Origin: CAZYBG01 sp964645155
Lineage (GTDB): Bacteria; Pseudomonadota; Alphaproteobacteria; Rhodobacterales; Rhodobacteraceae
Length of the DNA: 5,726 bases
Direction of reading: 5' to 3'
Assembly: GCA_964645155.1 (NCBI GenBank)
Contig: CAZYBG010000155.1
Location: 1-5,726 of the forward strand
In this document: positions 1 to 4,586 of the stretch, piece after piece
How positions within the stretch are numbered: position 1 is the stretch's first letter
How the letters are laid out: the number at the start of each line of letters is the position of its first letter
Translations under genes and position numbers: made by a program
Notes under the pieces: model-generated
What the model was told of the DNA's origin: nothing
Database searches by the model: none
Seen by the model: the letters and a program-made list of their open reading frames with translations, nothing else

Positions 1-735
1 CTCGAACTGGCCGGTATTCTCGGCGTTGATCCGGAAGTAGGTCGACAGCTCCATCGGGCAGCGCACCCCCGGCGGCACGTAGACGAACGAGCCGTCGGAG
101 AAGACCGCGCTGTTCAGCGTGGCGAAGAAGTTGTCCGACTGCGGCACCACGCTGCCGAGATACTTCCTGACCAGGTCGGGATGCTCGCGCACGGCTTCGG
201 AGATCGAGCAGAAGATCACGCCGGCCTTCGCCAGCTCGGCCTTGAAGGTGGTGCCGACGCTGACGCTGTCGAACACCGCGTCGACGGCCACCCGGCGGCC
301 CTCGGCGGGCGCGTCCCCGGCGCCGTCGACCCCGGCCAGGATCATCTGCTCCTTCAGCGGGATGCCGAGCTTCTCGTAGGTGGCGAGCAGCTTGGGGTCG
401 ACCTCGTCCAGCGACTTCGGCTTGCCGGTCATGCTCTTCGGCTTGGCGTAGTAGTACTGGTCCTGGTAGTCGATGACCGGGTAGTTGACCATCGCCCAGC
501 TCGGCTCGTCCATCTGCACCCAGCGGCGATAGGCGCCGAGGCGCCATTCGGTCATCCAGTCCGGCTCGCCGTTCTTCTCGGAGATCAGGCGCACGATGTC
601 CTCGGAGACGCCCTTCGGGGCGAACTCCATCTCGATCTCCGTCTCCCAGCCGTACTTGTACTTGCCCATCGACTCGACGGTGCGGACCGTCTCGCGGTCG
701 ACGCCGTCGCGGATATCGGTGTCCAGAGCAGTCAT
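1..735 (-). CDS. sufB: SufB, Fe-S cluster assembly scaffold subunit (N-terminal 245 residues, cut by window edge)
   Basis: SufB is the scaffold subunit of the cytosolic SufBC2D complex, which builds Fe-S clusters from persulfide sulfur and iron. The frame is open from the ATG at 735 to the left edge without a stop. It encodes the typical SufB start: a KYKYGWETEIEMEF segment (about residues 25-38), APKGVSEDIVRLIS (39-52), EPDWMTEWRLGAYRRW (57-72), and a core with GVIFCSISEAV (172-182), PQSDNFFATLNSAVFSDGSF (198-217) and PPGVRCPMELSTYFRIN (221-237). The alphaproteobacterial family is about 500 residues long, so roughly half is present. The C-terminal beta-helix cysteine that receives sulfur lies outside the window. 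The gene is 44 bp downstream of the cysteine desulfurase stop on the same strand, so it is probably cotranscribed. A weak AAGG ribosome site precedes the ATG. Family identity is very secure. Confidence 0.97.
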   Translation of the reverse strand, partial: MTALDTDIRDGVDRETVRTVESMGKYKYGWETEIEMEFAPKGVSEDIVRLISEKNGEPDWMTEWRLGAYRRWVQMDEPSWAMVNYPVIDYQDQYYYAKPKSMTGKPKSLDEVDPKLLATYEKLGIPLKEQMILAGVDGAGDAPAEGRRVAVDAVFDSVSVGTTFKAELAKAGVIFCSISEAVREHPDLVRKYLGSVVPQSDNFFATLNSAVFSDGSFVYVPPGVRCPMELSTYFRINAENTGQFE

Positions 736-779
736 CGTTCAAACCTTTTCTGTTCTGTCAGCCGGTTGCGGCACCAAGT

Positions 780-1856
780 TCATGCCGCGGCCGTCTGCCG
801 TTTCCGCCATGCCGCACCCCACGCCTCGGCAAAGCGCGCGATCTCGTCCTCGGTCGTCGCCGGCCCGAGCGAGACGCGCACCGCCGACCGCGCCACCTCG
901 GCGTCGAAGCCCATCGCGCGCAGCACCCGGCTTTCGCGCACCTTGCCCGACGAGCAGGCCGATCCCGCAGAGATCGCGAATCCCGCGAGGTCCATCTGCA
1001 TCACCTGCGTCTCGCCCTTCCAGCCCGGCGCGGCGAAGCACGTGGTGTTGGGCAGGCGGTCCGCGCCTTTCCCGACAAAAATAGTCTCTCTTGCCGGCGC
1101 TTCCAGAGCGCTTTCTAGAATATCTCTAAGTTTTCCGACCCGGGCCCAGACCCCGGCCTCGAGATCGCGGATCGCGGCGGCGGCGGCCGCGCCGAACCCG
1201 GCGATCGCGGCGACGTTCTCGGTGCCCGAGCGGCGGCCCATCTCCTGCCCGCCGCCACGCGACAGGGGCGCGATGTCGAGGCCGTCGCGGACGATCAGCG
1301 CACCCGCGCCCCTCGGCCCGCCGAGCTTGTGCGCCGAAAGCACGGCAAGGTCGGCCCCGCTCCAGCCGAAGGCGAAGGGGATGCGGCCGACCGCCTGCGT
1401 CACGTCGAGCAGCAGCCGGTCGCACCGCGCCGCGCCATGCGGCCAGCGCCCGTCGACCCGCGCCGGCGGCGGGGTCACGATCCCGGTCTCGCCGTTGGCG
1501 AGCCCCATCGCCAGCACGTGACCCGCCGCCTCCGGAGCGGCCCCGGCCGGGCCGGGATCGTGATGCGCCCAGAGCGCGTCATGCGCGGTCGCCTCGACCA
1601 CGACGCCCGCGGGCCACCGCGACAGCACTGCCGCCGCCTCGGTCGCGCCGCTGGTGAAGACCACCTCGGCCGGCTGGCAGCCGACCGCCGCCGCGACCTG
1701 TTCGCGGGCGCGCTCGACCAGCGCCCGCGCCGCCCGCCCCTCGGCATGGACCGACGAGGGGTTGCCGACGCGGTCGAGCGCGTCGAGCATCGCCGCCCGC
1801 GCCTCGGGCCGCAGCGGCGCAGTCGCGTTCCAGTCAAGATAAACCCGCCCGCTCAC
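780..1856 (-). CDS. Cysteine desulfurase, class V PLP aminotransferase (IscS/NifS group)
   Basis: This PLP enzyme removes sulfur from L-cysteine as a persulfide and gives alanine; here it should feed the Suf scaffold encoded just downstream. The 358-residue protein has the expected order of motifs: VYLDWNATAPLRP (5-17), NPSSVHAEGRAAR (32-44), FTSGATEA (67-74), the PLP-stacking His92, NGETG (121-125), DVTQAVG (151-157), SAHKLGGPRG with the PLP lysine at 177, RRSGTEN (208-214), and SAGSACSSGK with catalytic Cys301. The length is somewhat below the usual 380-400 residues, but no motif is lost. The start is a GTG at 1854-1856, chosen because the conserved VYLDWNAT block begins only four residues in; GGGGAA lies about 8 nt upstream. 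Codons about 241-263 are unusually A+T-rich (see findings). It resembles IscS/NifS rather than SufS; the exact symbol is uncertain. Confidence 0.95.
   Translation of the reverse strand: MSGRVYLDWNATAPLRPEARAAMLDALDRVGNPSSVHAEGRAARALVERAREQVAAAVGCQPAEVVFTSGATEAAAVLSRWPAGVVVEATAHDALWAHHDPGPAGAAPEAAGHVLAMGLANGETGIVTPPPARVDGRWPHGAARCDRLLLDVTQAVGRIPFAFGWSGADLAVLSAHKLGGPRGAGALIVRDGLDIAPLSRGGGQEMGRRSGTENVAAIAGFGAAAAAAIRDLEAGVWARVGKLRDILESALEAPARETIFVGKGADRLPNTTCFAAPGWKGETQVMQMDLAGFAISAGSACSSGKVRESRVLRAMGFDAEVARSAVRVSLGPATTEDEIARFAEAWGAAWRKRQTAAA
1068..1136 (-). other. A+T-rich, rare-codon patch inside the cysteine desulfurase gene
   Basis: Codons 241-263 of the desulfurase read GGA AAA CTT AGA GAT ATT and then CTA GAA AGC GCT CTG GAA, followed within the same patch by GCA AGA GAG ACT ATT TTT and AAA. 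Codons such as AGA, CTA, CTT, ATT, ACT and TTT are almost absent from the rest of this G/C-ending gene and its neighbours. The reading frame and protein are intact. The region codes for a helix and loop between the RRSGTEN motif and the catalytic-cysteine loop, which is normally poorly conserved. It may be a regulatory element embedded in coding sequence or a trace of a short recombination event. Confidence 0.75.
1114..1130. promoter_or_regulatory. Candidate intragenic operator resembling the iscR palindrome
   Basis: On the plus strand the sequence is TCTAGAA-TAT-CTCTAAG. Compared with the perfect palindrome upstream of iscR (CTTAGAA-CAC-TTCTAAG) it keeps the 7-3-7 layout and matches 11 of 14 half-site positions. 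It lies in the A+T-rich patch of the desulfurase gene, about 380 bp upstream of the sufB start. It could be a second binding site for IscR or Irr acting on an internal or antisense promoter. This is inference from similarity only. Confidence 0.4.
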
Positions 1857-1971
1857 CCTGCTTCCCCGTCTCGCAAGTATCCTCGGGGGGCGGCCGGGCG
1901 CAGCCCGGACGGGGGGCAGACAGCCCCCCGCTTGCCCGGTGCGGCCCGGGCGCCCACGCCCACGCCCACGC
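1857..1971 (-). other. 115-bp spacer between iscR and the cysteine desulfurase gene
   Basis: The spacer carries no plausible gene. Reading with the transcript (minus strand) it holds hexamer repeats beside the iscR stop, then an 8-bp hairpin with loop TGTCT, a 6-bp hairpin with a 3-nt loop, the string CCCCCCGAGGATACTTG, and finally the GTG start region. There is no U-tract after either hairpin, so read-through from iscR into the desulfurase gene is likely. Confidence 0.7.
1881..1930 (-). repeat. REP-like double-hairpin intergenic element of Rhodobacterales type
   Basis: Two perfect stems stand side by side. Positions 1910-1917 pair with 1923-1930 (CGGGGGGC/GCCCCCCG, 5-nt loop). Positions 1894-1899 pair with 1903-1908 (CCGGGC/GCCCGG, 3-nt loop). 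On the minus strand they are followed by CCCCCCGAGGATACTTG. I recall GGGGGGCTGTCTGCCCCCC followed by CCCCCGAGGATATTT from many intergenic regions of Rhodobacterales genomes, so this looks like one copy of a dispersed element. The hairpins are seen directly; the dispersed-repeat identity is from memory and needs a genome search. It could act as an RNA-stability or partial-termination element between iscR and the downstream genes. Confidence 0.6.
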
Positions 1972-1978
1972 TCACGCC
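1951..1978. repeat. Hexanucleotide tandem repeat (CGCCCA) at the iscR stop codon
   Basis: Three exact copies of CGCCCA (1951-1968) are followed by a variant CGCTCA (1969-1974), whose TCA is the complement of the iscR TGA stop, and then by a partial copy CGCC. The repeat runs from the spacer into the end of iscR, so gain or loss of units could move or replace the stop codon region. Confidence 0.8.
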
Positions 1979-2433
1979 TCGTCCACCACGGTGAACAGCA
2001 CCGGCACCGCCGGACAGGGCGTCAGGTCGTTGCCGACCACGTCGCTCAGCCGGGTCTGGTGCAGGAACACGTAGACATGCGCGCTGAGACTCTCCCAGAG
2101 CCGGTTGGTCATGCTCTGCGCCCGCGTCCCGGAATGCGCGCCGGTCGCGCCCGCGCCCTCGTGCAGCGCGCTGACCGTCTCGTCGACCGCCTCCATGATC
2201 TCGCTGATCCGGATCTCCGCCGGCACGCGCGACAGCCGGTAGCCGCCGCCCGGGCCGCGCACCGAGTCCACCAGCCCGGCGCGGCGCAGCTTGACGAACA
2301 GCTGCTCCAGATACGGCAGCGAGATGTCCTGCCGCTTGGAGATTTCGGCCAGCGAAACCAGCGTGTCGCCCTGCTGGTCGGCCAGGTCGGCAAGCGCCAC
2401 CATGGCGTAGCGGCCCTTCGTGCTGAGTTTCAT
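1972..2433 (-). CDS. iscR: IscR, Rrf2-family Fe-S-responsive transcriptional regulator (single-cysteine type)
   Basis: IscR controls iron-sulfur cluster assembly genes according to cluster supply. The 153-residue protein starts with the family signature MKLSTKGRYAM. It has a winged helix-turn-helix with recognition region SLAEISKRQDISLPYLEQLF (27-46) and wing LVDSVRGPGGGYRLSR (54-69), then a dimerisation helix from about 75. The ATG at 2431-2433 is chosen because this signature is conserved; an in-frame GTG at 2500-2502 would add 23 unconserved residues. The region that carries the three cluster cysteines of E. coli IscR has none here; the only cysteine is Cys140, near the C-terminus. This is the Rhodobacteraceae type, for which I recall an unusual one-cysteine cluster ligation reported in R. 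sphaeroides. It is the first gene of the operon, and a palindromic operator overlaps its promoter, which suggests autoregulation. Confidence 0.95.
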   Translation of the reverse strand: MKLSTKGRYAMVALADLADQQGDTLVSLAEISKRQDISLPYLEQLFVKLRRAGLVDSVRGPGGGYRLSRVPAEIRISEIMEAVDETVSALHEGAGATGAHSGTRAQSMTNRLWESLSAHVYVFLHQTRLSDVVGNDLTPCPAVPVLFTVVDEA

Positions 2434-2455
2434 GCCCTGCCCCCGCCAAATGCGC

Positions 2456-2479
2456 TGACTGCCGTTGACTGCCGTTGAC
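2456..2479. repeat. 10-bp tandem repeat in the iscR leader
   Basis: The unit TGACTGCCGT is present twice exactly (2456-2465 and 2466-2475), followed by a partial TGAC. It lies between the predicted iscR transcription start and the iscR start codon, so it would be in the 5' leader of the mRNA. No function is evident. Confidence 0.85.
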
Positions 2480-2502
2480 CGGCCAATTACTTCCCAGTCC
2501 AC

Positions 2503-2518
2503 CCGGCGGACCCGCCGG
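2503..2518 (-). other. Stem-loop in the iscR 5' leader
   Basis: CCGGCG (2503-2508) and CGCCGG (2513-2518) form a perfect 6-bp G+C stem with a 4-nt loop. It would sit close to the 5' end of the iscR transcript predicted from the promoter at 2533-2561. No U-tract follows, so it is not a terminator by itself; 5'-end stabilisation is possible. Confidence 0.5.
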
Positions 2519-2523
2519 CGCTC

Positions 2524-2540
2524 CTTAGAACACTTCTAAG
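2524..2540. promoter_or_regulatory. Perfect 17-bp palindromic operator (IscR or Irr site) in the iscR promoter
   Basis: The sequence CTTAGAA-CAC-TTCTAAG is an exact inverted repeat with a 3-bp spacer. It stands out as an A+T-rich island in very G+C-rich DNA. It covers the predicted -10 box of iscR, so a bound regulator would block RNA polymerase. Conserved iron-responsive motifs have been predicted upstream of isc-suf operons in Rhodobacterales. The TTAGAA-N3-TTCTAA core also resembles the ICE box bound by Irr as I remember it, so the binding protein may be IscR, Irr or both. It lies 53 bp upstream of the divergent hydrolase start and could affect that gene too. Confidence 0.8.
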
Positions 2541-2561
2541 TTGCCCGAGCGAATTCGTCAA
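2533..2561 (-). promoter_or_regulatory. Predicted iscR promoter (-35 TTGACG, -10 TAGAAG)
   Basis: On the minus strand TTGACG (2561-2556) matches the TTGACA consensus in 5 of 6 positions. A 17-bp spacer separates it from TAGAAG (2538-2533), which matches TATAAT in 4 of 6. Transcription would start near 2526 and give a leader of about 90 nt before the iscR ATG. The -10 box lies inside the palindromic operator. No comparably good promoter is visible for the divergent plus-strand hydrolase. Confidence 0.7.
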
Positions 2562-2593
2562 GAAACGCGGGCGGCGAACCGGAAAGAGGCGAC

Positions 2594-3247
2594 ATGCCCG
2601 AGGTGATCTTCCCCGGCCCGGAAGGGCGGCTCGAAGGACGCTACCACCCGCAGAAAGACCGCGACGCCCCGATCGCCATCGTGCTCCACCCGCATCCGCA
2701 GTTCGGCGGCACGATGAACAACCGCGTCGTCTACAACCTGCACTACGCCTTCTACAGCATGGGCTTCACCGTCCTGCGGTTCAACTTCCGCGGCGTCGGC
2801 CGCAGCCAGGGCGAGTACGACCAGGGCATCGGCGAGCTGTCGGACGCCGCCTCGGCGCTCGACTACCTGCAGTCGCTGAACCAGAACGCCAAGCACTGCT
2901 GGGTCGCGGGCTTCTCGTTCGGCGCCTGGATCGGCATGCAGCTCCTGATGCGCCGGCCCGAGATCTCGGGCTTCGTCTCGGTCGCGCCGCCGGCCAACAT
3001 GTACGATTTCTCCTTCCTCGCCCCCTGCCCGGCCTCGGGTCTCATCATCAACGGCACCGCCGACCGGGTGGCGCCGCCGAAGGACGTGAAGGGCCTCGTC
3101 GACAAGCTGCACGAGCAGAAGGGCATCATCATCTCGCACAAGGTGGTCGAGGGCGCGGGGCACTTCTTCGAGGACCCGCACATGGAGACCCTGATCGCCG
3201 AGGTCGACGGCTATGTCCGGCGGCGCCTGACCGAGACCTCGCGCTGA
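2594..3247 (+). CDS. Small alpha/beta hydrolase (COG2945-like), divergent to iscR
   Basis: This is a 217-residue cytosolic alpha/beta hydrolase of unknown substrate, probably an esterase or thioesterase-like enzyme. It has no signal peptide or membrane segment. Visible elements are the oxyanion-region strand IAIVLHPHPQFGGTMNN (27-43), strand and turn LRFNFRGVGRSQGEY (61-75), the nucleophile elbow GFSFG with Ser108, the acid candidate in NGTADRV (Asp157), and the histidine in GAGHFF (His190), so the catalytic triad looks complete. Length is normal for the family. The start ATG has AGAGG 4 nt upstream, and the protein begins directly with the first beta-strand. It is divergent from iscR across 160 bp that hold the palindromic operator, so coregulation with Fe-S assembly is possible. 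In my recollection such hydrolases are often found beside suf genes in Rhodobacterales. Confidence 0.92.
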   Translation: MPEVIFPGPEGRLEGRYHPQKDRDAPIAIVLHPHPQFGGTMNNRVVYNLHYAFYSMGFTVLRFNFRGVGRSQGEYDQGIGELSDAASALDYLQSLNQNAKHCWVAGFSFGAWIGMQLLMRRPEISGFVSVAPPANMYDFSFLAPCPASGLIINGTADRVAPPKDVKGLVDKLHEQKGIIISHKVVEGAGHFFEDPHMETLIAEVDGYVRRRLTETSR

Positions 3248-3271
3248 CCGTGCGGCGGCCACGGCCGGTCA
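3245..3271 (+). terminator. Weak stem-loop at the end of the alpha/beta hydrolase gene
   Basis: TGACCG (3245-3250, including the stop codon) pairs with CGGTCA (3266-3271). An alternative stem, CCGTG (3248-3252) with CACGG (3260-3264), competes with it. There is no U-tract, so an intrinsic terminator is not supported; it may only end-protect the message. The rest of the 112-bp gap before the next gene shows no other element apart from that gene's ribosome site. Confidence 0.3.
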
Positions 3272-3347
3272 CCTTGGCGCGATCCGCCTGACACAGGGGT
3301 TGCGGCCGCCGTCCCGGCCCGCTCATGTCCCGGAGGGGGACGAGGGC

Positions 3348-3352
3348 GGAGG
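3348..3352 (+). promoter_or_regulatory. Ribosome binding site GGAGG that fixes the start at 3360
   Basis: A perfect GGAGG lies 7 nt upstream of the ATG at 3360-3362. It argues against the longer in-frame reading that would begin with TTG at 3300 and add 20 low-complexity residues not expected in the hydrolase family. Confidence 0.85.
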
Positions 3353-3359
3353 TCGCGGG

Positions 3360-4586
3360 ATGCCGACGGAGAAGATCACGTTCGACGGCGCCTCCGGCGT
3401 GCCGCTGGCCGCGCGGCTCGACCTGCCCGAGGGCCCGCACCTCGCCACCGCGCTCTTCGCGCACTGCTTCACCTGCGGCAAGGACATCGCCGCGGCACGC
3501 CGCATCGCCGGCCGGCTGGCCCACATGGGCATCGCCGTGCTGCGGTTCGACTTCACCGGGCTCGGCCATTCGGGGGGCGAGTTCGCCAACACCACCTTCG
3601 CCTCGAACGTGGCCGACCTCGTCGCCGCCGCGGCGTGGCTCGAGGGCCGCGGCATGGCGCCCGCCCTCCTGATCGGCCACTCGCTGGGCGGGGCCGCGAT
3701 CCTGAAGGCGGCGGCGCAGATTCCGTCGTCGAAGGCGGTCGCCACGATCGGCGCACCGTTCGAGCCCGGCCACGTCACCCACCATTTCGGCGACGCCGTG
3801 CCGCGGATCGAGGCCGACGGCAGCGCCGAGGTCACGCTGGCCGGGCGCAGCTTCCGGGTCGGGCGGGCGTTTCTCGACGACATCCGCGGCGCGTCCCTCG
3901 GGCCCGCCATCACCGGGCTCGGCCGCGCGCTCCTCGTCCTGCACGCGCCGCGCGACGCCACCGTCGGCATCGACAACGCGGCGCGCATCTTCATGGCGGC
4001 GCGGCACCCGAAGAGCTTCGTGACCCTCGACGACGCCGACCACCTGGTCAGCCGCGCGGCCGATGCCGATTACGCCGCCGAGGTCATCGCCGCCTGGTGC
4101 GGCCGCTACCTGGACCTCAGGCCGCCGGCGCCGCCGCCGGGCGCGCCCGAGGGGGTGATCCGGGTTTCCGAGGCCGATCCGGCGGGGTTCCTGCAGGATG
4201 TCCATGCCGGGCCCTGGCACCACGCACTTGCCGACGAACCGCTGTCCTACGGCGGCTCGAACCGCGGCATGACGCCCTACGGCTTCCTCGCCGCGGGCCT
4301 CGGCGCCTGCACCTCGATGACGATCCGGATGTATGCCCGGCGCAAGGGCTGGCCGCTGGCCCATGTCCGGGTCGATGTCACGCATGACAAGATGCACGCC
4401 CAGGACGCCGAGGCGGGCGGCACCGTCGACCGGTTCCTCCGGCGCATCACGCTCGAGGGATCGCTGTCGGCCGAGCAGCGCCTGAAGCTCGTCGAGATCG
4501 CCGGCAAGTGCCCGGTCCACCGCACGCTCGAGGCCGGGGCGCGGGTGGATACGGAACTGGCCGAGGCGCTCAGCCCGGTGCGGTGA
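3360..4586 (+). CDS. Bifunctional alpha/beta hydrolase - OsmC family fusion protein
   Basis: The 408-residue protein joins two domains. Residues about 1-255 are an alpha/beta hydrolase: strand TALFAHCFTCGKD (30-42), LRFDFTGLGHSGGEF (61-75), nucleophile elbow GHSLGG with Ser108, Asp199 in APRDAT, and His228 in DADHLV. A proline-rich linker (255-263, PPAPPPGAP) leads to an OsmC/Ohr-type domain (about 266-408). That domain has TPYGFLAAGLGACTSM with Cys317 and AGKCPVHRTL with Cys384, the two conserved redox cysteines of peroxide-reducing OsmC proteins. The expected role is reduction of organic hydroperoxides through a thiol cycle plus hydrolysis of an unknown ester or thioester; the partner substrate is not known. 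The fusion is a recognised family, so this is not a chance frame. Its 3' end overlaps the convergent CDGSH gene by 17 bp. Confidence 0.93.
   Translation: MPTEKITFDGASGVPLAARLDLPEGPHLATALFAHCFTCGKDIAAARRIAGRLAHMGIAVLRFDFTGLGHSGGEFANTTFASNVADLVAAAAWLEGRGMAPALLIGHSLGGAAILKAAAQIPSSKAVATIGAPFEPGHVTHHFGDAVPRIEADGSAEVTLAGRSFRVGRAFLDDIRGASLGPAITGLGRALLVLHAPRDATVGIDNAARIFMAARHPKSFVTLDDADHLVSRAADADYAAEVIAAWCGRYLDLRPPAPPPGAPEGVIRVSEADPAGFLQDVHAGPWHHALADEPLSYGGSNRGMTPYGFLAAGLGACTSMTIRMYARRKGWPLAHVRVDVTHDKMHAQDAEAGGTVDRFLRRITLEGSLSAEQRLKLVEIAGKCPVHRTLEAGARVDTELAEALSPVR
4570..4586. other. 17-bp tail-to-tail overlap of convergent genes
   Basis: The OsmC fusion gene ends with TGA at 4584-4586. The CDGSH gene ends with TGA on the opposite strand (complement at 4570-4572). 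The last residues of each protein are therefore coded by the same base pairs. No bidirectional terminator hairpin with U-tracts is visible here. Confidence 0.9.

Noticed and set aside
736..779. Terminator or separate promoter between the desulfurase gene and sufB
   Set aside because: The 44-bp gap shows only very short complementary stretches and no convincing -35/-10 pair; cotranscription is the simpler reading.
181..1521. Long plus-strand open frame of 446 codons opposite sufB and the cysteine desulfurase
   Set aside because: It is antisense to two secure genes, is rich in Arg, Ala, Pro and Ser as expected of a shadow frame in G+C-rich DNA, and shows no recognisable domain.
1910..1930. Intrinsic terminator after iscR
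   Set aside because: The 8-bp stem is strong but has no U-tract in the transcript direction, and genes of the same pathway follow on the same strand.
2434..2502. Longer iscR with GTG start at 2500-2502
   Set aside because: The extra 23 residues are not part of the Rrf2 family, whose members begin at MKLSTKGRYAM; the extension would also use up most of the predicted leader.
2558..3262. Minus-strand open frame opposite the small hydrolase
   Set aside because: It would run antisense through the whole hydrolase gene into the iscR promoter region, has no motif, and its composition is that of a complementary-strand shadow.
3300..3359. Upstream TTG start for the hydrolase-OsmC gene
   Set aside because: The ATG at 3360 has a perfect GGAGG at 7 nt; the extension is low-complexity and unconserved in type.
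3129..4520. Minus-strand open frame of 463 codons opposite the hydrolase-OsmC gene
   Set aside because: It is a shadow frame with Arg/Ala/Gly-rich low-complexity composition and no motif; the opposite strand carries complete catalytic motifs and a good ribosome site.
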